Source of the DNA: Deltaproteobacteria bacterium
Lineage (GTDB): Bacteria > Desulfobacterota > Binatia > UBA9968
Length of the DNA: 42,644 nt
Direction of reading: 5' to 3'
Assembly: GCA_016874755.1 (NCBI GenBank)
Contig: VGTH01000047.1
Span: forward strand, 1-42,644
The translations under genes and the position numbers were made by a program. Shown one piece after another: positions 16,013 to 25,073 of this stretch (position 1 is its first letter; each line of letters opens with the position of its first letter). The notes beneath the pieces were generated by a model, which did no database searches, was not told where the DNA came from, and saw only the letters and a list, made by a program, of their open reading frames with translations.

Positions 16013-16259
16013 TTTGTCCCTCTCTGTCGAGAATTAACTACTCGTTTCCGAATAGCTAGCAACGGCAGTGCCAACGGCGCGCAGAATGCGCAAGTAGCTG
16101 TTATTACAAGGGATACGTCCGGCAACCCGAAAGTGAGCAAAACCCCATTGGCGCGCCCCTACGCGGAAAATTTGACGCCCCCTCACAGATTTGTACGTTC
16201 AGCCTCCCTCTTTTCGGCTCCGAATCGAGCCGTTGTTTCCAGGCAAAAGCTAGTGTCTA

Positions 16260-17399
16260 ATGCGCGCTATGAGTGAGCCATTGCAGCAGCAAAACGTGGG
16301 CATACAGTTTACCGAGCGGCGAGCGGGAAAGTCGTCAATCGGCATCATCACCCTCGACAATCCGCGCGCGCTCAACGCGCTCAACCTCGCCATGTTTGCG
16401 GCCATGGAACGCCAGCTGCTCGATTGGCGAGCGCGCGATGAGATGGCTTGCCTTATCTTGCACGCCGACTCGGAGAAAGCCTTCTGCGCCGGCGGCGATG
16501 TCAAGGCACTGGTGCTCGGGCTGCAAACCGGCCCCGGCATCCAGATCGGCGTCGACTACTTCACCGCCGAATATTTCGTCGATTACTTGATCCACACTTA
16601 TCCTAAACCGATTCTTTGCTGGGCTGACGGCATTACGATGGGCGGCGGCATCGGCATTATGAACGGCGCGTCCTGCCGCGTGGTCACCGAGCGCACCATG
16701 CTAGCAATGCCGGAGATCGGCATCGGCCTTTATCCGGACGTCGGCGGCACGGCATTTTTAAACCACATGCCGGATGGCACCGGTCTGTTTCTTGGCCTCA
16801 CCGCCGCACGCTTCGGCGGCGCCGACGCGGTGGCCATCGGCATGGCTGATTTCTTGATGCACGCCGACGGCAAGCAGCAAGCGTTAGCCGGCTTAGAAGC
16901 GCTCCCGTGGACCAGTGATGGCGCCGCCAACAAGAAAATGCTGCGCGACTATCTGGTGAAGACCGCTGCCCAAGCCGGCCCATCCGACGTGATCGAACGC
17001 CACGCGCAGATCAAACAACTCACGCTGCACCCGACGATGGATGCCGTCGATAGCGCCCTGCGCCATTGGCAAGGTGACGATGTTTGGATGAAAAACGCCA
17101 TTCACGGATACCTCAGCGGCTCGCCAACGTCTGCCAAAGCCATCTTCGAGCAAGTGCGCGGCGGCAAGAATCTTTCATTAAGAGAAGTCTTCCTGCGCGA
17201 GTGGGACATGTCGCTTAACTTCTGCGCCAAGTCCGACTTTCGCGAGGGCGTGCGCGCGAGATTGATCGACAAAGATCAAAAGCCGCAATGGAACCCGCCG
17301 ACGCTAGCCGCAGTGGACGACAACGAGATCGCCAGGGTGTTTTCCAAGCAGCACGGCCAGCCGGATTTGCTGGCGGCAAAATTCAGCCGGCAAGTTTGA
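16260..17399 (+). CDS. Enoyl-CoA hydratase/isomerase family, 3-hydroxyisobutyryl-CoA hydrolase-like
   Basis: A 379-aa crotonase-fold protein of the longer HIBYL-CoA hydrolase group. The oxyanion-hole regions are [10 protein letters not shown] (about residues 79-88) and MGGGIGI. The catalytic region reads [17 protein letters not shown], with the E and D that in HIBCH replace the hydratase pair. It would hydrolyse or hydrate a branched or hydroxyacyl-CoA. ATGs at 16260 and 16269 are both possible; neither has a strong ribosome site. The 247 nt upstream hold no gene and probably the promoter. It opens a plus-strand run that continues, after 11 nt, with the SBP-fold protein at 17411. Confidence 0.8.
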   Translation: MRAMSEPLQQQNVGIQFTERRAGKSSIGIITLDNPRALNALNLAMFAAMERQLLDWRARDEMACLILHADSEKAFCAGGDVKALVLGLQTGPGIQIGVDYFTAEYFVDYLIHTYPKPILCWADGITMGGGIGIMNGASCRVVTERTMLAMPEIGIGLYPDVGGTAFLNHMPDGTGLFLGLTAARFGGADAVAIGMADFLMHADGKQQALAGLEALPWTSDGAANKKMLRDYLVKTAAQAGPSDVIERHAQIKQLTLHPTMDAVDSALRHWQGDDVWMKNAIHGYLSGSPTSAKAIFEQVRGGKNLSLREVFLREWDMSLNFCAKSDFREGVRARLIDKDQKPQWNPPTLAAVDDNEIARVFSKQHGQPDLLAAKFSRQV

Positions 17400-17410
17400 A
17401 CGGGAGTGCC

Positions 17411-18379
17411 ATGAGCCAACCCATCGAAGTCGAGTTCCCCGTGATGCGCTACGACATCACGATGCCGCTGCTCGAAGGGCGAGTGCCCATCGACGGGGTC
17501 ACGCTAAAACCGGTTAAGTCGTCATCGATGATCAACAAGGAAGACCCCAAGCTCAAGGCCGGCGATTTCGGCCTGATGGATTTGAACATTGGCTATTTTC
17601 TGCCGGCCATCGAGGCGGGCTGGGAAATCATCGGCCTGCCGGTCTTCTCCAAGCGCAAGCCGGTTTATCAGCTAGTTTTTTGCCACGTCGACTCGGGCAT
17701 CCGCGCGCCGAAAGATCTCGCCGGCAAAAAGATCGGCTCGCGCACTTATCGCACCGCGCTGACGGTTTGGGCGCGCGGACTCTTGAAAGAACGCTACGGC
17801 GTCGATTTCTCGCAAGTCCAATGGGTGCTGCAAGCCAAAGAAGTTTTTCCCGTGCATGACGACAAAGTGAAGATCGACTACGTCGACGAGAGCAAGAATA
17901 TGTCACAGCGGCTGATTGCCGGCGAGCTGGACGCGCTGATCACCGACATCTCCGACACCAAGATGTTCGAGAATTTAGAGAACAATCCCAAGATCAAGCG
18001 GCTGTTTCCCGACTACGTGGAGGAAGATCTCGACCTCTACAACGACACCGGCATTTTCACGCCGGTGCATATGATCGTCATGAGCCGCGAGCTCGACCGC
18101 GAGCGGCCAGAATTGGCGGCGAAATTCTGCGCCGCCTTTGAGAAAGCCAAGGCGCTCGCTTACGACGATAGTCTAAGCGACCGCGGCGGTTTCTCCGTGG
18201 TATACCTGCGCGAGCAGCTAAAAGAACAACTGGCAAAGTGGGGCGACCCCTGGAAGTACGGCATCAACGCCAACAAGAGCACGATTGACGCGTTTGTAAG
18301 ATACAACGTCGAGCAAGGAATGGTTCGTAAGGCGATGTCGTATGCCGAGATGTTTGCAGCAGGAACCCTGGAGACCTGA
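17411..18379 (+). CDS. 4,5-dihydroxyphthalate decarboxylase-like / NMT1-like solute-binding fold protein
   Basis: A 322-aa protein without a signal peptide. It has the type II periplasmic-binding fold features seen in proteins annotated as 4,5-dihydroxyphthalate decarboxylase: YDITMPLLEGRVPIDGV at the N-terminus, FGLMDLNIGYFLPAIEAGW, IRAPKDLAGKKIGSRTYRTA and GELDALITDI. The real activity of this family is uncertain; members may be enzymes or cytoplasmic ligand binders. The ATG at 17411 has GGGAG 5 nt upstream, 11 nt after the HIBCH-like gene, so the two are co-transcribed. The phthalate-type link fits the Rieske and ring-cleavage genes elsewhere in the window. Confidence 0.7.
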   Translation: MSQPIEVEFPVMRYDITMPLLEGRVPIDGVTLKPVKSSSMINKEDPKLKAGDFGLMDLNIGYFLPAIEAGWEIIGLPVFSKRKPVYQLVFCHVDSGIRAPKDLAGKKIGSRTYRTALTVWARGLLKERYGVDFSQVQWVLQAKEVFPVHDDKVKIDYVDESKNMSQRLIAGELDALITDISDTKMFENLENNPKIKRLFPDYVEEDLDLYNDTGIFTPVHMIVMSRELDRERPELAAKFCAAFEKAKALAYDDSLSDRGGFSVVYLREQLKEQLAKWGDPWKYGINANKSTIDAFVRYNVEQGMVRKAMSYAEMFAAGTLET

Positions 18380-18470
18380 AACAGCTGAAACGCGGAAAGC
18401 TGAAAATGAGAAATTTTCGATCCGACCAATCCGTCGGATCCGACCGATTAGGCTGAACCAGGAGTAGTCC

Positions 18471-18626
18471 ATGTTATCGCGCGAAGACAACGAACTAATC
18501 ACCCAAACCAACGCCGGCACGCCGGCCGGCAACTTGATGCGCCGCTACCGGATCCCGGCGCTCTTAGATGTCCTACTGGGCGCGCAAGAAGGCCGTTTCC
18601 CAAATCATTCACTGAGCCCAAGATGA
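18471..18626 (+). pseudogene. N-terminal fragment of a Rieske aromatic oxygenase
   Basis: The 51-codon reading MLSREDNELITQTN...GTPAGNLMRRY...IPALL matches the start of Rieske alpha subunits, including the intact one in this window (MISDEENQLLTQTN...GKPAGQLLRRY). Homology ends after about 32 residues; the Rieske cluster and iron site are gone, and the tail GAQEGRFPNHSLSPR is unrelated. AGGAG lies 9 nt before the ATG, so the start signals survive. The stop overlaps the ATG of the class II aldolase gene (TGA 18624-18626, ATG 18623), which suggests that the deletion joined the oxygenase start to the aldolase leader. Confidence 0.75.
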
Positions 18627-19369
18627 AAACCAACAACCCCAAAACCAGCCGCGCTCAAGTCAAAGTCGCCGAACAAGAGCTCGCCATCGCCTGCAAGATT
18701 CTCGAATGGGAGATCGGCGACATCTGGGGCCACGTCGGCGTGCGCCTCCCCGACAACAAAGGCATCGCGGTGCAAATGTTTCGCCCCGCCGATGAAGACA
18801 AAAAGCCTTGGGTCGTCCACTTCGACTATAATATCAGGAAGCTTGCCGGGGTCGGTACGCCGCCCCGCGAAGCCGTTATCTACACGGAAATCTTCAAAGC
18901 GCGCCCCGACGTCAAGGCCGCGGTGCATTGCCACGCCTCCACCTGCGTTGCCATGAGTCTTGCCGACAAACCGGTTTCCTGTGTGCACATGCAATCGGGA
19001 CGTTTCGGCACCGGGGTGCCGATCTACCCGCGGCCGATCTATATTCTAGACGAGGACGAGGGCGCCGATCTGGCGCGCACCTTGGGCGATGCCAAGGGCA
19101 TGATGATCAAAGGCCACGGCATCGTCACCGTTGGGACATCGATCGACGAAGCCTGCTTCAACGCGGTCTACATGGAGCGTACGGCGAAAATCATGACCAC
19201 CGCCAACTCCTTCGGCTTCCGCGCGGTTCCGGCGGATTTCATCGACACTTTGGCCGGCAGCAAAGAGAAACTTCTCCCCCGTGGCAAGCCCATGTCCCAT
19301 TCGGCGGAGTGGAAATACTACGCCGCCAAAGTCAGGAAGGGAGAGACCTGGAATCGCGGCGGATTATGA
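18623..19369 (+). CDS. Class II aldolase/adducin family protein
   Basis: A 248-aa class II aldolase-like enzyme, expected to bind Zn2+ through H-x-H in VHCHASTCVAM and a third histidine in MIKGHGIVTVG. Relatives cleave or epimerise phosphorylated sugars (fuculose, ribulose) or decarboxylate or retro-aldol-cleave hydroxy acids; 4-hydroxy-4-methyl-2-oxoglutarate-type or HCOMODA-type chemistry would fit aromatic catabolism but cannot be read from sequence. The start overlaps the stop of the Rieske fragment. A hairpin terminator lies about 75 nt downstream. Confidence 0.8.
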   Translation: MKTNNPKTSRAQVKVAEQELAIACKILEWEIGDIWGHVGVRLPDNKGIAVQMFRPADEDKKPWVVHFDYNIRKLAGVGTPPREAVIYTEIFKARPDVKAAVHCHASTCVAMSLADKPVSCVHMQSGRFGTGVPIYPRPIYILDEDEGADLARTLGDAKGMMIKGHGIVTVGTSIDEACFNAVYMERTAKIMTTANSFGFRAVPADFIDTLAGSKEKLLPRGKPMSHSAEWKYYAAKVRKGETWNRGGL

Positions 19370-19444
19370 GAATCGTTTCGAGTTCCGGGTTTCGCGTTTC
19401 GGGTTGAGAATGCATTCAACGCCAAGTAGACGTATCCGACGTAT

Positions 19445-19472
19445 GGGCGCGATTCATCGCGCCCTTCTTTTT
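19445..19472 (+). terminator. Rho-independent terminator
   Basis: GGGCGCGAT (from 19445) pairs with ATCGCGCCC (to 19464) around a 2-nt centre, followed by TTCTTTTT. It lies after the class II aldolase gene and 25 nt before the next SBP gene, so the downstream SBP probably has its own promoter or is reached by read-through. The stem also resembles a common GGGCGCGATTCATCGCGCCC intergenic repeat. Confidence 0.65.
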
Positions 19473-19496
19473 GTGACCACAAAATGAGGGGAACAC

Positions 19497-20480
19497 ATGT
19501 TCAAAAGATTCTTCGCCGTCGCGTTCCTGATTTTCGCACTCCCTATTATTGTCCGCGCCCAGGAAACCAACCTGGTCGCCTACGCCGGCTTCGCCGGCTT
19601 CCAAGCGCCGGTCTGGGCGCCCAAAGATTTAGGATTGTTCAACAAATACGGCTTCAACGGCGATCTGGTTTTTATCTCCGGCTCGGTGCGCCAGCTCCAA
19701 GCGCTGCTCGCCAACAGCATACAATTCGGCCAGGTTGACGCCGCGACAGCGCTCAACGCGATCAATAACGGCGCCGAACTGGTAATCATATCGGGCTCGC
19801 TGAATAGCTTTCCATACAGCTTCGTAACGACAAAAGAGATTCGCCGACAGGAAGATTTGGTTGGCAAAAAAATCGGCATCCTCGCCGTCGGCGGTGCCAC
19901 CGAAACCGCGACGTTCCTCATGCTCAAAGCATGGAACATCCCGCGCACCGCGGTGACAATTTTTCCCGCCGGCGATTCCGCTTCGCGCATCATCGGCATT
20001 TCCACCAAAGCCATCGACGGCACCATGCTCTCCTACCCTGATATTAATGAAGCGCTACGGTTGGGCATGCACGAGCTCGCCAAAATGAATGAAGTCAAAG
20101 GCACTTCATTCCCGATGAACGTCATGGTGGCGCGCCGTTCTTTCGTCGAAAAAAATCGCGAGACTGTAAAACGCTTTCAACAGGCCCATGCCGAAGGTGT
20201 CTACCAGTTCATGAACAACAAAGAGCGCGGCTTGGCCGTGCTGTCGAAGTGGCTCCGTTTCAAAAACCCGAAAGCGATCGAAGAGACCTACCAGTATTTC
20301 GCCAAGAGCTTTGCCTTCCCCACCCGCGTCTCCCACGAAGGCCTGCGCAACACGCTGGAGATCATCGCTCAACGTACGCCGTCCAGCAAAGTCGACATGA
20401 CCATCAGTAAGTATCTCGATGAAAGCACCCTCGACGAGCTCGAGCGCGAGGGCTTCTTCAAACGGCTGGCGGGGAAATAA
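19497..20480 (+). CDS. NitT/TauT-family ABC transporter substrate-binding protein
   Basis: A 327-aa periplasmic SBP. The signal peptide is MFKRFFAVAFLIFALPIIVR, cut near RAQE. The mature part has APKDLGLFNKYGFNGDLV, QALLANSIQFGQVDAATAL, IRRQEDLVGKKIGILAVGG and the TRVSHEGLRNTLE C-terminal block usual for this family. GAGGGG before the ATG supports the start. It follows a terminator and is followed, after an 88-nt palindromic repeat, by a family 1 SBP. No transporter membrane or ATPase genes are nearby. Ligand unknown. Confidence 0.85.
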   Translation: MFKRFFAVAFLIFALPIIVRAQETNLVAYAGFAGFQAPVWAPKDLGLFNKYGFNGDLVFISGSVRQLQALLANSIQFGQVDAATALNAINNGAELVIISGSLNSFPYSFVTTKEIRRQEDLVGKKIGILAVGGATETATFLMLKAWNIPRTAVTIFPAGDSASRIIGISTKAIDGTMLSYPDINEALRLGMHELAKMNEVKGTSFPMNVMVARRSFVEKNRETVKRFQQAHAEGVYQFMNNKERGLAVLSKWLRFKNPKAIEETYQYFAKSFAFPTRVSHEGLRNTLEIIAQRTPSSKVDMTISKYLDESTLDELEREGFFKRLAGK

Positions 20481-20483
20481 GAA

Positions 20484-20571
20484 CTCACCACGAAGTGATT
20501 CATGTGCTCACGCGCGCCCAAAACTTCTTTTTTTCCGAACTTCGTGCCCTTCGCGTCTTCGTGGTGAAAAG
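20484..20571. repeat. Palindromic intergenic repeat (CTTCGTGGTGAAA family)
   Basis: The left arm CTCACCACGAAGTGATTCAT (20484 on) and the right arm with TTCGTGCCCTTCGCGTCTTC then GTGGTGAAAAG (to 20571) are imperfect inverted copies. The same family appears at 21672-21692 and at 28783-28816, each time next to an SBP or amidohydrolase gene. Confidence 0.75.
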
Positions 20572-20645
20572 ATCCCTTTCTCCTTGACTGCTCAAGTCAC
20601 GCGAGATAAAGCCTGTCGCATAGACGTTATGCCCGGAGGCAACTC

Positions 20646-21653
20646 ATGCGAACATTCTTTGCTCTCGCAATTGGCTGTTTGGTATTCGCCCAAGGGTCGG
20701 CGGTTTTCGGCCAATCGGCGCAAACCGTCGCCGCCGCCAAGAAAGACGGCGGCAAGGTGATCGTTTACACGTCCATGGAAACCTTCACCGCCGATGCGCT
20801 CAAGGCCGCCTTCGAGAAGAAAACCGGCCTGCAGATGGAATATTGGCGCGGCGGTTCAACAGAGGTCATGGACCGTGTGCTCGCCGAACACCGCGTCGGC
20901 AAGCCCATCTTTGACGTGGTCGCCACCACCGGCGATCACATGCATGTGATGGCGAAAGAAGGAGCCTTCGCGAAATACGAATCGCCAGCGCTCAAAGGCT
21001 TCGCCAAGGACGCCATCGATCCGGTACTCGGCGCGCGCTATCGCAACGTGCTCTATGGCGTGATTTTCAATAAAGCCGGCGTCAAAGCGGCCGAGGCGCC
21101 GAAAACTTTGGAGGACGTGGTTAAGCCAGAGTATCGCGGCAAGCTCGTCATGCCCCACCCGGTCAACCACACGCTGACGACCCAGTGGCTTGGCAGCTTG
21201 GACAAAATCATGCCCAAGGAGCGGGCTGAAAAATTCATCCGCGATCTCGCCGCCGCCAAACCGCAATTTGCCGAGTCCATCGTCCCCGCGGCCGACAAAG
21301 TCGGCACCGGCGAGGTGCCCATCGGCATCACCTTCGTGCGCTTCGTGCTAACGTACAATAAACAGGGGGCGAGTTTAGACTATGTGCGCGACTACCGCAT
21401 GCTCGGCGACGGCCAATATATCAGCCTAGCCGCCAAAGCGCCGCGGCCCAGCGCGGGCAAGGCGTTCATCGATTTTTTTCTCGACGAAGAGAGCATGAAA
21501 ATCCAGGCCTATACCGGCGAGTTCGTCAACCGCAGAGGCATCTACCCTGCGCTGCCCGACGCGGAGAAAATCAAATTTGTCCAGATGTACCAGTTCACCA
21601 AAGAGGACTACGAAGTAAAAAAGAAAGATTACCAAAAGATCTTTTTGCAGTAG
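20646..21653 (+). CDS. Extracellular solute-binding protein family 1 (iron(III)-type)
   Basis: A 335-aa periplasmic SBP of the FbpA/AfuA fold. The signal peptide is MRTFFALAIGCLVFAQGSAV, cut near VFGQS. Family blocks are GKVIVYTSMETFTADALKAA, EKKTGLQMEYWRGGSTEVMD and PRPSAGKAFIDFFLDEESM near the C-terminus. Tyrosines typical of iron ligands are not obvious, so iron is not assured; relatives bind organic anions. GGAGG 6 nt before the ATG settles the start. An amidohydrolase follows after an 85-nt gap with a repeat half-unit, probably in the same transcript. Confidence 0.8.
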   Translation: MRTFFALAIGCLVFAQGSAVFGQSAQTVAAAKKDGGKVIVYTSMETFTADALKAAFEKKTGLQMEYWRGGSTEVMDRVLAEHRVGKPIFDVVATTGDHMHVMAKEGAFAKYESPALKGFAKDAIDPVLGARYRNVLYGVIFNKAGVKAAEAPKTLEDVVKPEYRGKLVMPHPVNHTLTTQWLGSLDKIMPKERAEKFIRDLAAAKPQFAESIVPAADKVGTGEVPIGITFVRFVLTYNKQGASLDYVRDYRMLGDGQYISLAAKAPRPSAGKAFIDFFLDEESMKIQAYTGEFVNRRGIYPALPDAEKIKFVQMYQFTKEDYEVKKKDYQKIFLQ

Positions 21654-21738
21654 CAAAACAAGACATCAGGACTCACCACGAGGCACGAAGGACAAGAGTT
21701 TCTTTTGTTATTTCACACCGACCAAGGAGACCCAGACA

Positions 21739-22812
21739 ATGGCAAAGTTCGTTATCGACGCCGACGGCCACATCATGGAAGACCACAAGGACATCTTCTC
21801 TCACATCAAAGGTAACTTTGGCGAAATGAACTGGCATACGACCTGGCCGATGTTCGACGCCGACGGTTGGCAGCGCGGCTTGTCACGCAAAGGGAAGCGG
21901 GAAGATCCCGACGCCGAGCGCTGGATCAAATTTCAGGACGAGAACGGCGTCGACATGGCAGTGCTCTATCCAACTTCGGCGTTGGCACTGGGAATGATCG
22001 CCCTGCCCGCCTGGGCGTCGGCGCTCGCCCAGGGTTACAACGATTGGCTCTATCACCGATTCACTAGCCAGTCGCCGCGGCTCAAAGGCGTCGCCCTCCT
22101 CGCGCCGCAAGATCCGCAGGCGGCAGCAGCGGAACTGCGCCGCTGCGTCAAAGACCTGGGCTTCTGTGCCGGGCTTTTACCATCGGTCACGAACAACCGC
22201 GTGCCGCTCTACGGCTCACCGGAATTTCACGTCATCTACGACGAAGCACAACGATTAGACATCCCGCTGACGATCCACGGCGGCGTCAGCCAAAATCTTG
22301 GCTTGGACCGCGTGCAAAGTTTCCTCGAAGCGCACATGCTCGAACATCCAGTGGGTTTGTTCCTGCAATTCACTAACATGATGTTCCAGGGCGTGTTTCA
22401 AGAATTTCCCAAGCTGCGCATGGCCTACCTCGAAGCCGGCGCCGGTTGGGTGCCGTTCATGATGGACCGCATGGAGGAAGACTATGAAAAGTTTGCCGCT
22501 CGCCTCGCACCGCATTTGAAACATCCGCCCAGCCATTTTTTCGAGAGCGGCAACATCTTCGTCACGATGGAAGTGGAAGAACGCACGGCGCCGTACGTCA
22601 TTAAGTTATTGCGCGACGACACGATTATGTGGGCCTCAGACTTTCCCCACGAGCGCGAGCGCGACCAATTCGGCGGCGATCTACCGACGTTGCGCGCGCG
22701 CAAAGATCTGACTGACGAATTTCGCAACAAAATGCTGTGCGACAACCCGGTGCGGTTTTATCGCCTGAGCGAAGGCGACATCGCCGCGGCACGGAAAGCG
22801 AAAACGCACTAA
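21739..22812 (+). CDS. Amidohydrolase 2 family metal-dependent hydrolase/decarboxylase
   Basis: A 357-aa TIM-barrel enzyme of the amidohydrolase-related family that includes ACMSD and 6-methylsalicylate or gamma-resorcylate decarboxylases. Metal-site elements: the N-terminal DADGHIMED (residues 7-15), HGGVSQ in mid-protein, and WASDFPHERE near the C-terminus with the conserved Asp. AAGGAG before the ATG at 21739 supports the start. It closes the plus-strand run and meets malate synthase end to end, with 24 nt between the stops. It is related to the enzyme at 28826-29869. Decarboxylation of a hydroxy-aromatic acid is the likeliest role. Confidence 0.85.
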   Translation: MAKFVIDADGHIMEDHKDIFSHIKGNFGEMNWHTTWPMFDADGWQRGLSRKGKREDPDAERWIKFQDENGVDMAVLYPTSALALGMIALPAWASALAQGYNDWLYHRFTSQSPRLKGVALLAPQDPQAAAAELRRCVKDLGFCAGLLPSVTNNRVPLYGSPEFHVIYDEAQRLDIPLTIHGGVSQNLGLDRVQSFLEAHMLEHPVGLFLQFTNMMFQGVFQEFPKLRMAYLEAGAGWVPFMMDRMEEDYEKFAARLAPHLKHPPSHFFESGNIFVTMEVEERTAPYVIKLLRDDTIMWASDFPHERERDQFGGDLPTLRARKDLTDEFRNKMLCDNPVRFYRLSEGDIAAARKAKTH

Positions 22813-22836
22813 AGGGTCGGTCGAAAAAAATCGCTT

Positions 22837-25035
22837 TTAAGTTCGAGTCCGCCCCCTGCTGGCCGCCTTGATTTGCCGGCGGCAGGTGTGCAGCACCGCT
22901 TCGGTGTAGCCGTTGGCGCTTTGCCAGCCAGTGAAAACTAGATCCAAAGCAGCTTTGAAGGCGATGCTTTGATCGAAGTTCGGCGCCATGTTGCGGTAAT
23001 TTTGATCGCCGCAGTTTTGCCGGTCGACGATGCCCGCCATGCGCTTGAAAGTCTCGATCACTTGAGCGCGGCTGACAATGCCATGGTGCAGCCAATTGGC
23101 GATGTGCTGGCTGGAGATGCGCAGAGTGGCGCGATCTTCCATCAGCGCAGTGTCGTGGATGTCGGGGACCTTTGAGCAACCGATGCCTTGATCGACCCAG
23201 CGCACCACGTATCCCAGAATCCCTTGGGCGTTGTTATCGAGCTCGCTTTGAATCTCCGCGCTGCTCAGTGCGCGATCGAGCAGCGGCGGTGTCAGGATCG
23301 CGTCCAGATCGGCGCGACGCCGCTGCGCCAGCGCCGCTTGTTTCTTGCACACATCGACGCGGTGGTAATGCAGCGCGTGTAGCGTGGCGGCGGTCGGCGA
23401 CGGCACCCAGGCCGTGTTCGCGCCCGCCTCCGGGTGGGCTTGCTTGGCATCCATCATCTTGCGCATCTCGTCGGGCATGGTCCACATCCCCTTACCGATC
23501 TGCGCTTTGCCTGGCAGGCCGGTGGCGATGCCGATGTCGACGTTGCGATCTTCGTAGGCGCCCAGCCACGGATAATTCTTGATCGCTGTCTTCGGCGCCA
23601 TCGGCCCGAGCTCCATGCTGGTATGAATTTCGTCGCCGGTGCGATCGAGAAATCCGGTGTTAATAAAGACGACTCGTTCGCGGGCCGCGCCGATCGCTTG
23701 CTCTAGGTTGACCGTCAGACGGCGCTCTTCGTCCATGATGCCGATCTTGAGCGTGTTGCGTTTCAGTCCCAGCGCGGCTTCGACGCGCTCGAACAATTCC
23801 ACCGTTGCGGCCACTTCTTCGGCGCTGTGCTGCTTGGGTTTGACAATATAGACACTGCCGCTCCGACTGTTGACCACCGTGCCCGAGCGCCGCAAATCGT
23901 GCAGCGCTGCCAACGCAGTCACCATGGCGTCGAGAAAGCCCTCGGGAATTTCTTCGCCCGCCATCGTCGTTACCGCATCCGTATACATGTGCAGGCCAAC
24001 ATTGCGCACCAGCATGAGACTGCGCCCCGGCAGAGTTCGGCTCTCACCGTTGGGCGCAGTAAAGCTAATATCGGCATTCAAGCAACGCTGCATTTCCCGC
24101 CCACCCTTTTCAAAGCTGGCGGTTAACGTTCCTTTCATGAGGCTGGTCCAGTTGCGATAGACGCGGACTTTATCGCCGGCATCAACGGCTGCCACTGAAT
24201 CTTCGCAGTCTTGGATCGTCGTCACCGCGGCTTCGAGAACCACGTCTTTGACGCCGGCTGCATGCGCCTTGCCGATGGGATGAGCGCGATCGATAATAAC
24301 CCTGATATGCAATCCGTTGTTCCTAAAAATTACTTCGAATAACTCCCCTGCGGCTTCCCGGTAGCCGACAAACTTCCTGCCGTCAGCCAAACCAGCCTCG
24401 CGGCCGTCCTTGAGCTGCACGGCTAATCGCTTGGTGCCATTGACATCTTTTAACTCATAAGCGGCGACCTCCGAGAACTTTCCTCCGGCGAGGCCGACGG
24501 CTTCATCTAAAAATGCCTCGGCATAGGCGATCACCTTGGCACCGCGCCGTGGGTTGTAGCCTTCGCCTTTTTCAGCACCGTCGCTTTCAGGGACGACGTC
24601 GGTGCCGTAGAGCGCGTCATAAAGACTGCCCCAGCGGGCGTTGGCGGCGTTGAGCACGTAGCGCGGGTTGTCGAGCGGCACCACGAGTTGCGGCCCTGAG
24701 ATCGAAGAGATTTCTCGGTCCACATTGGCGCTGCATATTTGAAAATCTTCGCGTTCTGAAACCAGATAGCCGACTTGGGTGAGGAATGCTTTGTACTCAC
24801 CCACGTCGAAGGCTTTGCCTCGCTGCGCTCGGCACCAGTCATCAATTCGCCTTTGCAGCCGATCACGGTGATCCAGTAGCGCACGATTTCTCGGCGCCAA
24901 GTCAGCGACAACCTTGCTCAAGGCATCCCAAAATGAATTGGGATCGATACCCGTGCCAAGCGCGATTTCATCCTCCACCAAACGGTAGAGCCGCGCGTCA
25001 ATGCGTAAACCAGAAGTTTCGATGTAGTGAGCCAT
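22837..25035 (-). CDS. glcB: Malate synthase G
   Basis: A 732-aa malate synthase of the G isoform: glyoxylate plus acetyl-CoA to malate, the second step of the glyoxylate shunt. Landmarks: [20 protein letters not shown] near the N-terminus, [35 protein letters not shown] and [16 protein letters not shown] near the active site. I chose the ATG at 25035 because the family starts about here; a GTG at 25071 just after the ICL stop would add 12 residues. It follows the ICL2 gene with a 38-nt gap, so a two-gene operon is likely. Confidence 0.95.
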   Translation of the reverse strand: MAHYIETSGLRIDARLYRLVEDEIALGTGIDPNSFWDALSKVVADLAPRNRALLDHRDRLQRRIDDWCRAQRGKAFDVGEYKAFLTQVGYLVSEREDFQICSANVDREISSISGPQLVVPLDNPRYVLNAANARWGSLYDALYGTDVVPESDGAEKGEGYNPRRGAKVIAYAEAFLDEAVGLAGGKFSEVAAYELKDVNGTKRLAVQLKDGREAGLADGRKFVGYREAAGELFEVIFRNNGLHIRVIIDRAHPIGKAHAAGVKDVVLEAAVTTIQDCEDSVAAVDAGDKVRVYRNWTSLMKGTLTASFEKGGREMQRCLNADISFTAPNGESRTLPGRSLMLVRNVGLHMYTDAVTTMAGEEIPEGFLDAMVTALAALHDLRRSGTVVNSRSGSVYIVKPKQHSAEEVAATVELFERVEAALGLKRNTLKIGIMDEERRLTVNLEQAIGAARERVVFINTGFLDRTGDEIHTSMELGPMAPKTAIKNYPWLGAYEDRNVDIGIATGLPGKAQIGKGMWTMPDEMRKMMDAKQAHPEAGANTAWVPSPTAATLHALHYHRVDVCKKQAALAQRRRADLDAILTPPLLDRALSSAEIQSELDNNAQGILGYVVRWVDQGIGCSKVPDIHDTALMEDRATLRISSQHIANWLHHGIVSRAQVIETFKRMAGIVDRQNCGDQNYRNMAPNFDQSIAFKAALDLVFTGWQSANGYTEAVLHTCRRQIKAASRGRTRT

Positions 25036-25073
25036 GGACCGATGCCCTGCACTCCCAACCTGTTGCGGCACAG

